Source: Flavobacterium laiguense
GTDB lineage: Bacteria; Bacteroidota; Bacteroidia; Flavobacteriales; Flavobacteriaceae
Assembly (NCBI RefSeq): GCF_003097655.1
Contig: NZ_QCZH01000029.1
Location: forward strand, 1 to 36,109
Direction: 5' to 3'
DNA: 36,109 nt
How positions within the stretch are numbered: the stretch's first letter is position 1; every line of letters starts with the position of its first letter. The position numbers and the translations under genes were made by a program. The notes beneath the pieces were generated by a model. That model was not told the DNA's origin, searched no databases, and saw only the letters and a list, made by a program, of their open reading frames with translations. This document shows, piece by piece, positions 8,122 to 17,638 of this stretch.

Positions 8122-9531
8122 TTAAGAGGTAATAAATTTAGGATTGATTAAATTTTCAATCGAATAAATTTCCTCCCATTTATCCTGAGAAATTAATTTG
8201 CGTTCTACAACTGCAATTTGATGTACGCTTTTACCCGTTTTTAATGCCTCCCCTGCTATACTAGCACTTTCTTCATAACCTAAAATTGGGTTCAATTGAG
8301 TTACAATACCAATGCTGTTCATTACCATATTATAACAGTGTTGCTCATTTGCAGTAATACCATTGATACACTTTTCAATTAATGTTTCTATTGCATTCGA
8401 CAAATAATCCAAGGAAGTAAACATTGCAAAAGCAATTACGGGTTCCATTACATTCAATTGTAACTGACCGGCTTCTGCCGCCATAGTTACTGTTAAATCT
8501 TGACCTATTACATAAAAACAAGTTTGATTTACAACTTCTGGAATTACAGGGTTTACTTTTCCAGGCATGATAGATGAACCAGGTTGACGTGCCGGTAAAT
8601 TAATCTCATTAAAACCTGTTCTTGGTCCTGAACTCAGTAATCTTAAATCATTACAAATTTTAGAGACTTTAACTGCAGTTCGTTTTAGTGTACCCATTAT
8701 CTGAACATAAGCTCCTGTATCTACCGTTGCTTCAATTAAATCTGGTGATAATGTTAAAGGAATACCAACCTCTTGGGCTAAATATTTTACACAAATTTCT
8801 GGATATCCTTCTGGAGCATTTACTTTAGTACCAATTGCAGTGGCTCCCATATTTATTTCTAAAACTAAACTTTGGGCATCTTTTATTCTTTTAACGTCTT
8901 CGCCAATTGTGGTAGCATAGGCATGAAATTCTTGCCCTAAAGTCATAGGAACTGCATCTTGCAATTGCGTACGCCCCATTTTTAAAACCCTATTAAATTC
9001 TATTCCTTTCGCAGTAAAAGCAATTTCAAGATTTTCTAACGTTTTAATAAAATGATCCATCTTTAAATAAAGTGCTATTCTAAAAGCAGATGGATAAGCA
9101 TCATTGGTAGATTGAGAACAGTTAACATGATTGTTAGGATGCAGGAAGTTATACTCCCCTTTTTTATGTCCTAAATATTCTAAACCAATATTTGCAATTA
9201 CTTCATTGGCATTCATATTAACAGATGTTCCAGCCCCACCTTGTATCAAATCGCTAACAAATTCTTTATCAAATTTACCTGCAATAAGCTGATCACTTCC
9301 ATAACAAATCGCTTCAGCTATTTTTGCATCCAGAGCACCGCAGTCTTTGTTTGCCATGGCTGCTGCTTTTTTTACATACCCCAAAGCCTTTATAAACAAA
9401 GGCTCTTTTGAAATAGGAATTCCTGTAATATTGAAATTCTCTACAGCTCTAAAGGTTTGTATTCCATAATACAAATGATCTGGGATATTTAATTCCCCTA
9501 AAAAATCGTGTTCTTTTCTTGTATTTCCCAT
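8122..9531 (-). CDS. aspA: Aspartate ammonia-lyase (aspartase)
   Basis: Converts aspartate reversibly to fumarate and ammonia in the cytoplasm. The 469 residues match the aspartase/fumarase superfamily. The signature loop GSSIMPGKVNP (near residue 320), with the catalytic serine, is present, as are the substrate-binding TSVNMNANEVIAN and NCSQSTNDAYPS segments. It is taken as aspartase rather than class II fumarase because of these sequence features and because asparaginase and an aspartate exchanger flank it. Intergenic gaps are 57 nt to ansB and 145 nt from aspT. Confidence 0.95.
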   Translation of the reverse strand: MGNTRKEHDFLGELNIPDHLYYGIQTFRAVENFNITGIPISKEPLFIKALGYVKKAAAMANKDCGALDAKIAEAICYGSDQLIAGKFDKEFVSDLIQGGAGTSVNMNANEVIANIGLEYLGHKKGEYNFLHPNNHVNCSQSTNDAYPSAFRIALYLKMDHFIKTLENLEIAFTAKGIEFNRVLKMGRTQLQDAVPMTLGQEFHAYATTIGEDVKRIKDAQSLVLEINMGATAIGTKVNAPEGYPEICVKYLAQEVGIPLTLSPDLIEATVDTGAYVQIMGTLKRTAVKVSKICNDLRLLSSGPRTGFNEINLPARQPGSSIMPGKVNPVIPEVVNQTCFYVIGQDLTVTMAAEAGQLQLNVMEPVIAFAMFTSLDYLSNAIETLIEKCINGITANEQHCYNMVMNSIGIVTQLNPILGYEESASIAGEALKTGKSVHQIAVVERKLISQDKWEEIYSIENLINPKFITS

Positions 9532-9676
9532 TATTTAATATTTTAATTTTTGTTTATATTAAACTATTTTCGGAACCCTTTTTCAACAAAATTTAATATA
9601 AATTAACAAATAAAAAATGACAAATATCATGCTGTTTTACTTGTTTTTAAATTATATTTTTTTATTTAATATCTCA

Positions 9677-11356
9677 TTAAGTCATCATTGAAACCAAAAT
9701 TGGTCCCCAAGAAGTTAGCAGAATATTACCTAACGCATAGGGAATAGTATATCCCAATACGGGAAACTTACTCGCCGAAACGTCTTGAATGGCTTTTAGT
9801 CCAATTGTAGATGTACCTGCTCCTGTTTGTGCTCCAAGTAAAATAATAGGGTTCATCTTAAGAATATATTTTCCAAAATAAAGACCAATAATATGGGGAA
9901 CTATAGCAACTATTAATCCTGCTAATATTATACTAAAACCAATTTCTTGAAGTCCCGAAACAAAACTTGGTCCTGCTGCTAAACCAACTAGACCTATAAA
10001 TGTAGCCAAACCCACATTATCAAAAATCCACAAAGCTGCTTCTGGAATTCTACCAAACATTGGAGTTCTCGAATGCAACCAACCAAAAACAAGCCCCATA
10101 ACTAAAGCACCTCCACTTGTAGATAAAGTAATAGAAATACCAAAAACGGTAACCGACAATAATCCAATTAGCCCCCCTAAAACAATACCAATACCCACAA
10201 AAATAATATCGGTTTCTATACTAAGTCTATCTAAAAATCCTATTTCTTTAGCTGCATTTTCTATATGCATCATTTTACCACTAACTTTTAATACATCTCC
10301 CCTATTTAAAACAGTTTTTCTATTAAAAGGAATTTCTTGACATTCTCTTGTTACTTTATCCAACATTAGACCGTTACCATATTGTAAACCCAAATCTCCA
10401 ATTGTTTTTCCAGCAATATTTTTATTTGTTACAGTAATATCCATATGAGCTAATGGGAAGTTTAATAATTCTTCGTCCAAAACTTCTGGTCCAATCGAAG
10501 ATAAGCTATCTAGAATAATACCGTGTTGCGCCATAATTACCATAATATCATCGTTGCATATTATTGTATCCGGAGTTGGTTCAAATAATTCTCCATTGTG
10601 TCGCATCCTTTGAATAACCAATCTTAGGTTTTCATTAATTTTTTCAAATTCAGCTATGGTGAGCCCTATCCATTTATCATTTGTAATTTGATAGGCTCTG
10701 ATAATCCATCTTTGATAAGCCGATTGTATTCCAGGTTCATGTTCTGTTTCACCTGTTAATGACTGACTGAGTTTTGCACTTTCTTCCAATAAATCTATTC
10801 CTAATAATTTTGGAGCTATTGTAGTTATAAAAAACACAAACGAAATCGCTCCTATAAGATAAGTAACTGCATAAGAGACGGGCATATTATTGATAAGTCG
10901 TGCTTTTTCAATTCCATCAATTGGAAGTTTGTTAATAGCTTCGGCAGCTGTACCGATAAGTGTAGATTCTGAAAAGGCTCCTGCTAAAAGACCTGCAGTA
11001 GTTCCTAAATCATAATTTAACACTTTTGAAATTCCAAATGAAATAAACAAACAAGAAACACAAATAACTAAAGTGAGCATTAATTGAGGAAATGCATTTT
11101 TTTTCAAACCTTGAAAAAATTGAGGTCCAACTTTATAACCAGTAGCAAAAAGAAATAAATCAAAGAAAATGACTTTTACAATTGAAGGTATTTCTATATT
11201 CAATTGCCCTATTAACACTCCAGCCAACAAAGTTCCAAGAACAACACCAATTTTAAAAGTTCCAATCTTAATATGTCCAAATGCAAATCCCAATGCTAAA
11301 GTCAAAAAAACAGCCAACTCAGGATGTTCCCTTAAAATGTTTGTAATAATTTCCAT
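9677..11356 (-). CDS. aspT: Aspartate:alanine exchanger family transporter (AspT-like)
   Basis: A 559-residue inner-membrane antiporter of the AAE family. Two hydrophobic AspT/YidE duplication domains (about 5-180 and 385-555) flank a soluble central region (about 200-370) that looks like paired RCK_C/TrkA_C domains (IGLTIAEFEKINENLRLVIQRM and ITVTNKNIAGKTIGDLGLQ in part). The second membrane half ends LGAQTGAGTSTIGLKAIQ...PVLGYTIPYALGN, typical of the family. In Tetragenococcus AspT swaps aspartate for alanine and generates proton-motive force. Here it lies between malic enzyme and aspartase, consistent with feeding aspartate in. The true substrate pair is not readable from the sequence, since paralogues (YidE, YbjL) are uncharacterised. 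Confidence 0.85.
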   Translation of the reverse strand: MEIITNILREHPELAVFLTLALGFAFGHIKIGTFKIGVVLGTLLAGVLIGQLNIEIPSIVKVIFFDLFLFATGYKVGPQFFQGLKKNAFPQLMLTLVICVSCLFISFGISKVLNYDLGTTAGLLAGAFSESTLIGTAAEAINKLPIDGIEKARLINNMPVSYAVTYLIGAISFVFFITTIAPKLLGIDLLEESAKLSQSLTGETEHEPGIQSAYQRWIIRAYQITNDKWIGLTIAEFEKINENLRLVIQRMRHNGELFEPTPDTIICNDDIMVIMAQHGIILDSLSSIGPEVLDEELLNFPLAHMDITVTNKNIAGKTIGDLGLQYGNGLMLDKVTRECQEIPFNRKTVLNRGDVLKVSGKMMHIENAAKEIGFLDRLSIETDIIFVGIGIVLGGLIGLLSVTVFGISITLSTSGGALVMGLVFGWLHSRTPMFGRIPEAALWIFDNVGLATFIGLVGLAAGPSFVSGLQEIGFSIILAGLIVAIVPHIIGLYFGKYILKMNPIILLGAQTGAGTSTIGLKAIQDVSASKFPVLGYTIPYALGNILLTSWGPILVSMMT

Positions 11357-11544
11357 TTTAAATTTGAATTAAATGAATCAATGAATGAAATTCTATTTAA
11401 AAAAAAGTAGGTAAATATAACAGTCTAATATATTGGGATTTAACCTTGCATAAATTTAAAACAAAAAATTAAATATTAAGAAAAAAAATAAGTTTATTAT
11501 TATAATTTAAATCAAAACTGAATAGACTTCTATATTAATGTTAA

Positions 11545-13161
11545 TTAATTATAACTTGGAATATACATTTTGCTTTTAATAAAATCTTTGATATTGACTG
11601 GTCTTTCTACATTGGCTAGCCCACTTTCAAAAACATGCTCAGCCACTTTTTCAGCAACATTAATAGACACTTTTAAAATGTCATTTACATTTGGGCATAT
11701 CAATCCTTTTTCAAAATCGGCGGCAGTGACTTGCTCGGCAACCGCCTCAGCAGCAATTAACAACATTTCATCAGTCACACTTGTTGCTTCTGTTGCAAAA
11801 ATAGCCATTCCTAAAGCTGGAAAAATAAAAACATTATTGCCTTGTCCTGGAGTGAATAACCTTCCTTCAAACTCTACAGGAGCAAAAGGACTTCCGCTAG
11901 CAAAAATAGCTTTACCATTGCTCCAAACATAAGCTTGTTCTGCAGTACATTCTGAGTGAGAAGTAGGGTTTGAATATGGAAAAATTATTGGTCGTTCATT
12001 TACAGCACTCATGTTTTCGATTACTTGCTGATTAAAAGCTCCACCAACCGTACTTACTCCAACTATTGCAGTAGGCTTAATTTTCAAGATAGATTCTGCA
12101 AAATTGTTTGAAGGTTCGCTTTCGTGTGCAAAAGGCAACTGATGTTCCGCTAGATCAGAACGGCTTTTAACCAGCAAACCATTTACATCAAACATCCAGA
12201 TTTGATTGTATGCTTCTTCCCTACTTAATCCATCTCTTTGAAATTTTTTAACCAACATATCAGCAATACCAAAAGCAGCAGCTCCAGCTCCCATAAATAA
12301 AAATCGTTGCTCTTTGAACGATTTTTTCATTAAACGACTAATTGATATAAAACCAGCAGTAGCAATAGCAGCGGTTCCTTGTATATCATCATTAAAAGTA
12401 CAGATTTTTTCTCTATACGTTTCCAAAATCCGAATGGCATCAACCCCTGGAAAATCTTCCCATTGTATGCAAATTTTAGGAAAAACTTCATACATGGCGG
12501 CAACAAAAGCGGCAACAAAATCATCAAATTCTTTTCCTCGAATTCGTTTTATTTTTAAACCGGGATAAAGTGGGTCATTTAAGAACTCTTCATTATTGGT
12601 ACCTACATCTAAAATTATTGGTAAAGTATGTTCAGGAGGAACTCCACCGCAACTGGTATATAAAATTAATTTCCCAATGGGGATACCTAAACCAAAAATA
12701 CCTAAATCACCCAATCCTAAAATACGTCCACCATCAGTCACAACAGTAAATCGCACATCTTTTTCGGGCCAATTTCTCAGGATTTCTTTTATTTGATCTT
12801 TTTGGTCTATAGAAATATGCAGCCCTCTAGGTCTGCGTGAGACTAGTCCAAATTTTTGGCAGGCTTCACCAACTGTTGGCGTATAGACCAAGGGCAAAAA
12901 TTTTGAAGGATCACTTGTAATTGTTTTAAAAAATAGAGTTTCATTGTTTTCCAACAATTGCATAAGATAAATGTACTGATCTATTGGTTTTGAAAAATTT
13001 TCGAGCTGTTCAGTAATCCTACTAATCTGCGTTTCAATAGTTTCAACCGCATTGGGTAACATTCCTAATAATCCATACTTTTCTCTTTCTTCATATGTAA
13101 AAGCAGTTCCTTTATTGAGACGTGGATTACGTAAAATCGAATAACCAGTATTATCCTCCAT
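11545..13161 (-). CDS. maeA: NAD-dependent malic enzyme
   Basis: Decarboxylates malate to pyruvate and CO2 with NAD as acceptor. The 538 residues are close to the E. coli SfcA/MaeA class (565). The malic N-domain has YTPTVGEACQKFG (Tyr93), and the metal-binding signature CTFNDDIQGTAA lies near residue 255-265. The NAD fold starts at RFLFMGAGAAAFGIADM. It has no PTA domain, so it is the short NAD type rather than the fused NADP enzyme. It heads the leftward aspartate cluster behind its own promoter. The cofactor preference is inferred from similarity. Confidence 0.93.
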   Translation of the reverse strand: MEDNTGYSILRNPRLNKGTAFTYEEREKYGLLGMLPNAVETIETQISRITEQLENFSKPIDQYIYLMQLLENNETLFFKTITSDPSKFLPLVYTPTVGEACQKFGLVSRRPRGLHISIDQKDQIKEILRNWPEKDVRFTVVTDGGRILGLGDLGIFGLGIPIGKLILYTSCGGVPPEHTLPIILDVGTNNEEFLNDPLYPGLKIKRIRGKEFDDFVAAFVAAMYEVFPKICIQWEDFPGVDAIRILETYREKICTFNDDIQGTAAIATAGFISISRLMKKSFKEQRFLFMGAGAAAFGIADMLVKKFQRDGLSREEAYNQIWMFDVNGLLVKSRSDLAEHQLPFAHESEPSNNFAESILKIKPTAIVGVSTVGGAFNQQVIENMSAVNERPIIFPYSNPTSHSECTAEQAYVWSNGKAIFASGSPFAPVEFEGRLFTPGQGNNVFIFPALGMAIFATEATSVTDEMLLIAAEAVAEQVTAADFEKGLICPNVNDILKVSINVAEKVAEHVFESGLANVERPVNIKDFIKSKMYIPSYN

Positions 13162-13332
13162 TTTGAATATGTTTTTTTAATTAGTACCTATTTATGATTT
13201 GGCTAAAACTTTTATTCCATCCCTATAATTACCACTCTTAATGCTAAAAAACTATTCTAAAGAAAAACTAAATTCCAAAAAATAAAATTTTCATTCCTCT
13301 TTATTTTTAAGATATAAATTCACTAAAGCACT

Positions 13333-13362
13333 CAAAGCTATACAATTAAAACTTAATTACAA
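13333..13362 (-). promoter_or_regulatory. Promoter ahead of the malic enzyme/aspartate cluster
   Basis: CAAAGCTA (13333-13340) on the plus strand is a minus-strand TAGCTTTG -7 element. CAA (13360-13362) gives the -33 TTG with a 19-nt spacer. Transcription would run leftward into maeA with a leader of about 165 nt. Confidence 0.6.
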
Positions 13363-13453
13363 ATTAATCTTCTTACAATTTAGCTACAGCAAAATATATT
13401 CGTACAAATTGTCTCTTTTTAATGGAACACATAAAATTACTCAAAAATAAAAA

Positions 13454-14224
13454 TTATTCATCTCCTGAATGATGATCTGGAACTTTAGGTGCATTATGTT
13501 TCATAACTGAATTCAGATAAAAAAACAATCGTATGGTATGATTCATATCGTATTGATAGCCTGAATATTTTTGTTGATAGACATTCATATACCCCAAATC
13601 AAAACTCAATTTCGGATTGATATTTTGCCTAATTCCAACAAATAATCGGTTTTGATCAAATGTGTTATAGACTACTTCTTTTCCAAAATGGATTAAAATT
13701 TCGTCTGACACAACCAGTAAAGGCCAGTTCTTTTTATTGAATATCGGTATATTAAAACTTGCTAAATATCGCACTCTATCTGTAAATCGCAATTCTCCTG
13801 TAGGTTCATCATTAGCCATTTTTTCTTGCCAACGTTGCTCATTTCTAATCCTTTGGAGTACACTTACTTTTCCAACCTTTGTATTTAATTGTGCTTGTTG
13901 GTATATTCTATTTTCATCCGCATACGTAGACCATCCTTCTTTCGTAGGAGCCAACCACATGTGAGCATATCCTCCGGTTAAAGAAACACTTGAATTGGGT
14001 ATATAAGTAACACCCCCTCTTAAAAAATAAAAATTATTACTTTCAAAGAATCCATTTTCTCTGACATGAACATCAGCGACTATTCCCCAATGGTCACTAA
14101 ACTTTGTTACCGTGTTCAAAGAAACCCAAGTTTGAACTTGTTGATTTACTTCTTTTGTTTGGGCAGTTTGTCCCAATACTAAAAAGGGAAATACTAAAAC
14201 TAGAATTTTAGATATATTTTTCAA
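13454..14224 (-). CDS. Secreted DUF2490-type protein
   Basis: A 256-residue protein with a signal peptide (MKNISKILVLVFPFLVLGQ) and many short amphipathic beta strands (WVSLNTVTKFSDHWGIVADVHVREN, split by FLRGGVTYIPN, LSFDLGYMNVYQQKY). It resembles the DUF2490 family, thought to be outer-membrane barrels. The function is unknown. It sits 292 nt upstream of maeA on the same strand but a separate promoter intervenes, so membership of the aspartate cluster is uncertain. The C-terminus PKVPDHHSGDE is hydrophilic and unusual for a barrel end. Confidence 0.75.
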   Translation of the reverse strand: MKNISKILVLVFPFLVLGQTAQTKEVNQQVQTWVSLNTVTKFSDHWGIVADVHVRENGFFESNNFYFLRGGVTYIPNSSVSLTGGYAHMWLAPTKEGWSTYADENRIYQQAQLNTKVGKVSVLQRIRNEQRWQEKMANDEPTGELRFTDRVRYLASFNIPIFNKKNWPLLVVSDEILIHFGKEVVYNTFDQNRLFVGIRQNINPKLSFDLGYMNVYQQKYSGYQYDMNHTIRLFFYLNSVMKHNAPKVPDHHSGDE

Positions 14225-14472
14225 AATAATAACAAGATAAGATCAGTAAAAAAAAATACGTATTAAAATTAATTAAAATAACATTTAGAAACTTCATTAT
14301 GTAAAAATACTTTAGATTTTAGTTTGTAGACCTGATATTTATCATACTAAAAGGAAGTTAAATCATTTTTTTATGAGGTAAAAAAAAAAAACGATTAGGA
14401 GCTGTCTTCATTGATTATTCTTATTTGTTTTTAAATCATATCTTTTAAACAAACGATGTCTCCTAAATGGAA

Positions 14473-14480
14473 TACATTTG
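14473..14480 (+). promoter_or_regulatory. -7 element upstream of the secreted nuclease-like gene
   Basis: TACATTTG fits TANNTTTG and lies 23 nt before the ATG of the gene at 14504. No TTG lies at the right distance, so this is a partial promoter match. Confidence 0.4.
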
Positions 14481-14503
14481 CAAACTAAACCCAATAATAC
14501 TCT

Positions 14504-15307
14504 ATGAAAACCCATTTTATATCCTTATTTCTTTTATTTTTAGTCACAATACAATCCCAAACCAAACTTCTTTCCTGGAATCTAGAAAACTTTGGTAAAT
14601 CAAAATCAGATCAAGAGATTGCTTTTATAGCCAATACGATAAAAGGCTATGATATTGTAACAATCCAAGAAGTGGTAGCGGGAAATGGCGGTGCTCAAGC
14701 GGTAGCAAGACTCGCCGATGAATTGAATCGGAAAGGTGCGAAATGGGATTATCGAATAAGTGACCCCACAACTAGCAGCGCTTATAAAACGGAACGTTAT
14801 GCCTTTCTTTGGAAAACCAATACTGTAAAACTAAAAGGCAAACCGTGGCTAGAACAAAAATACCAGCTCGAAATAGACCGAGAACCTTATTTTGCCACTT
14901 TTGAAATAAAAGGAAAAGCCATAACCCTTGTTACTTTTCACGCCATAACCAAAAGCAAACAACCCGAAACAGAGATTAAATATTTTAAATTATTACCCCA
15001 AGAATATCCCAATCTGAATTTGATTTTTGTTGGCGATTTCAACTGCCCGCAATCCCACACGGTTTTTAATCCTTTAAAAAAAATGGGTTATGCTCCTATT
15101 TTAGAAAATCAAAAAACATCTCTAAAATTGAAACACAAAGGAGAGAATTACTTGGCTTCTGAATTTGACAACATGTTTTATAAAATCAGTACAATAAAGC
15201 ACATTAAATCAGATGCGATTTTATTTTATCAAAAATTCATTTCCTTAAAAGAAGCTCGAAAAGTATCTGATCATATCCCGATTTGGTTTGAATTCTCTCT
15301 GAATTAA
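14504..15307 (+). CDS. Secreted endonuclease/exonuclease/phosphatase-family protein
   Basis: A 267-residue DNase-I-fold hydrolase with an N-terminal signal peptide (about 1-18, MKTHFISLFLLFLVTIQSQ). The fold's metal and catalytic motifs appear in order: SWNLENFG (Asn near 26-28), TIQEV (Glu), the RYAFLWK segment, FVGDFNCPQ (Asp/Asn), and the terminal SDHIPIWFEF (Asp-His pair). Such proteins cut DNA or remove phosphates from small molecules. Secretion points to extracellular or periplasmic DNA scavenging, but phosphatase activity is equally possible. It is alone on the plus strand, convergent with glutaminase 36 nt away. Confidence 0.85.
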   Translation: MKTHFISLFLLFLVTIQSQTKLLSWNLENFGKSKSDQEIAFIANTIKGYDIVTIQEVVAGNGGAQAVARLADELNRKGAKWDYRISDPTTSSAYKTERYAFLWKTNTVKLKGKPWLEQKYQLEIDREPYFATFEIKGKAITLVTFHAITKSKQPETEIKYFKLLPQEYPNLNLIFVGDFNCPQSHTVFNPLKKMGYAPILENQKTSLKLKHKGENYLASEFDNMFYKISTIKHIKSDAILFYQKFISLKEARKVSDHIPIWFEFSLN

Positions 15308-15343
15308 TTGAACAATAGCATACGAAAAAAAACTCTTTCCGTT

Positions 15344-16264
15344 CTAGAAAATAGACATTCCTGTTTTGGTTGTCAATAATTCTAAGGTGTTCATACCTAA
15401 TTCCGAATTTCCTTTTTCATTAAGTCGCGGACTCCATGTTGCAACCACAAATTTCTTAGGGTACAAAGCTGCGATTCCTCCGCCAATTCCGCTCTTTCCG
15501 GGTAAACCAACTTTATAAGTAAACTCCCCAGACTCATCATAAAACCCACAGGTTTGCATTAAAGCATTCAATCTTTTTACTTGGCTTTTGGTCAAAACTT
15601 GCTTTCCTGATTTGGTAATTCCCTCGTTAGCAAAAAAGAAAAATGAATGAGCTAGTTCTTTACATGTCATTTCTATGGAACATTGATGAAAATAAAAATC
15701 TAAAACCGTTTCCACATCATTTTCTATATTACCAAACGACTTCAAAAAATTAGCCAAAGCAGCATTTCTGAAACGAGTTTCTTTTTCGGATTGCGCCACT
15801 TTTAAATTAAAATCGATTGTTGGGCTTCCCGAAATCATTCTTATAAAATCTAAAAGATCCTCTTTTGGGTTTTTCAAGTGTGTAACCAACATATCCGCAA
15901 TCACAAGGGCACCCGCATTAATAAAAGGATTACGTGGAATTCCTTTTTCGTACTCTAATTGCACTAATGAATTAAAAGCACTTCCTGAAGGTTCAACTCC
16001 CACTCTTTCCCAAATTTTTTCATCCAAAAATGAAAAAGCCAAAGCAACAGTCAAAGCCTTTGAAACACTTTGAATAGAAAATTTTTCGTTGCTATCACCA
16101 ATTCCAAAATCTTCACCTCCAATAGTTATCAAATGAATACCAAATTTATCTGGGTCAACTTTGGTCAATTCCGGTATTGAAGTAGAAACATTCCCAATAG
16201 TTGGCAGTGTTTTTACTTCTTGAAATACTTCTTGCAAAATTGTATTGTAGTTAATCGTTTCCAA
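15344..16264 (-). CDS. glsA: Glutaminase A
   Basis: Hydrolyses glutamine to glutamate and ammonia. The 306 residues match the serine-dependent, beta-lactamase-fold glutaminases (E. coli GlsA2 is 308). The catalytic Ser66-Val-Ser-Lys69 motif lies in FSIQSVSKALTVAL. Other family segments are PRNPFINAGALV (about 115-127), the GLPGKSGIGGGI loop and a C-terminal SELGMNTLELL. There is no signal peptide, so it is cytoplasmic. It follows the asnB-like gene by 22 nt and is probably cotranscribed. With the nearby asparaginase it gives this region enzymes for both amide amino acids. Confidence 0.95.
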   Translation of the reverse strand: METINYNTILQEVFQEVKTLPTIGNVSTSIPELTKVDPDKFGIHLITIGGEDFGIGDSNEKFSIQSVSKALTVALAFSFLDEKIWERVGVEPSGSAFNSLVQLEYEKGIPRNPFINAGALVIADMLVTHLKNPKEDLLDFIRMISGSPTIDFNLKVAQSEKETRFRNAALANFLKSFGNIENDVETVLDFYFHQCSIEMTCKELAHSFFFFANEGITKSGKQVLTKSQVKRLNALMQTCGFYDESGEFTYKVGLPGKSGIGGGIAALYPKKFVVATWSPRLNEKGNSELGMNTLELLTTKTGMSIF

Positions 16265-16286
16265 GCTAATGTGTATTTATAAAAAA

Positions 16287-17549
16287 TTACGTCTTCTGTT
16301 TTTTCTTTCTCGCAGCCGGAAACAAAACATTATTCAATATTAATCGATAGCCTGGAGAATTGGGATGCAAATCTAAGACTGTAGCGGGATCCCCCACTTG
16401 ATGCTGAAAATCTTCCGGATCATGGCCTCCATAAAAAGTAAACATTCCTTTTCCTTTTTCACCATGTATGTACCGTGCTTCGCCGTTAAGCTCGCAAGTT
16501 CCCATTACCAAAACATTCGACTTTACCAATTCCGAATCAAATGCCGTGGTTTGCCCCATAAAACCTTTGATCAATTGGGTATGATTTTGACACAGCATAC
16601 TGGGAATAAAATCCCATTTGGCCGAAAATTCCATTAAAGTAAAGTAATCTTTCTCCATTGGAATTTTCCTTTTCAAAGTCATATCTATATCCGAAAACTC
16701 ATATTGTTCCGGTCTTCGTTCTAAAGTAAAATCCTTAAAAGCAAAAGTACCTCCATAATTTAATTTCGATTGATAATTGGCTTCGCTTGGATCTCCATCA
16801 AACATCGGTTCGCAAATGTCAACCCCGTCTGCTGCCAAAGCAATATCAAAACTATCTGTTGCAGAACACATGGCGAATAAAAACCCTCCGCCTATTACAA
16901 AATCCCTTATTTTTTTGGCCACGGCTCCTTTTTCTTGAGACACTTTTTCGTAACCCAATTTTTTAGCCAGAGCCTCCGAATCTCTCTTTTGATCTATATA
17001 CCAAGGCACATTTTTGTAGGCACCATAAAACTTACCATATTGTCCTGTATAATCTTCATGATGCAAATGCAACCAATCATAAAGCAATAATTGATCACTT
17101 AATACTTCTTCATCATATATAGGAGTAAACGGAATTTCGGCATACGTTAAAACTAAAGTAACAGCATCGTCCCACGGTTGTTTCCCTTTTGGAGTATATA
17201 CGGCAACTTTTGGCGCTTTCTCAAGAATAACCGATTCCATATTTTGTGAAGGACTAGAAATTTCATTCTGTATAGCCGTTTCTTCTGCATCGGAAATCAC
17301 TTCAAAACTTACCCCTCGTATTTGGCATTCTTTTCGAATTTCTTCTGCATCGGGCAATAAAAAAGAACCTCCGCGGTAATTCAGTAACCAACTGGCTTTA
17401 TAGTTTTTGGCTAGACACCAATAGGTAATTCCATATGCTTTAAGATGATTTTGTTGCGTAGTTTCATCCATTGGCAATAAAATAAAAGATGCCTTGGATG
17501 AAATCGATATTAGAAAAATAAATATAAAAAGAAGTCTTTTGCGTATCAT
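16287..17549 (-). CDS. Secreted protein of the family labelled 'asparagine synthetase B' in Bacteroidota
   Basis: A 420-residue protein with a signal peptide (about 1-20, MIRKRLLFIFIFLISISSKA). I recall relatives being called asparagine synthetase B. However, the N-terminal nucleophile cysteine of class II amidotransferases and the synthetase ATP-binding SGGxDS loop are both absent, and export to the periplasm would not suit an ATP-driven enzyme. What can be seen is an alpha/beta segment (KVAVYTPKGKQPWDD, about 114-128) and GGGFLFAMCSATDSFD (about 213-228). The latter resembles the nucleophile elbow of class I glutamine-amidotransferase-like folds. Conserved C-terminal YGGHDPEDF follows. The function is unknown. 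It precedes glsA by 22 nt. A relic of its first about 30 codons lies at 19516-19603. Confidence 0.7.
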   Translation of the reverse strand: MIRKRLLFIFIFLISISSKASFILLPMDETTQQNHLKAYGITYWCLAKNYKASWLLNYRGGSFLLPDAEEIRKECQIRGVSFEVISDAEETAIQNEISSPSQNMESVILEKAPKVAVYTPKGKQPWDDAVTLVLTYAEIPFTPIYDEEVLSDQLLLYDWLHLHHEDYTGQYGKFYGAYKNVPWYIDQKRDSEALAKKLGYEKVSQEKGAVAKKIRDFVIGGGFLFAMCSATDSFDIALAADGVDICEPMFDGDPSEANYQSKLNYGGTFAFKDFTLERRPEQYEFSDIDMTLKRKIPMEKDYFTLMEFSAKWDFIPSMLCQNHTQLIKGFMGQTTAFDSELVKSNVLVMGTCELNGEARYIHGEKGKGMFTFYGGHDPEDFQHQVGDPATVLDLHPNSPGYRLILNNVLFPAARKKKQKT

Positions 17550-17567
17550 TTTAAAACCATTTTAAAG

Positions 17568-17575
17568 CAAAGATA
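17568..17575 (-). promoter_or_regulatory. -7 element upstream of the asnB-like gene
   Basis: Plus-strand CAAAGATA is a minus-strand TATCTTTG, 19 nt before the ATG at 17549. There is no TTG at the expected distance, so this is only a partial match. Confidence 0.4.
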
Positions 17576-17638
17576 ATGGGAAGTAATCTTTTTTATCTTT
17601 TATAATCATGCAAAATAAAACTTTTTAATATACTACTC

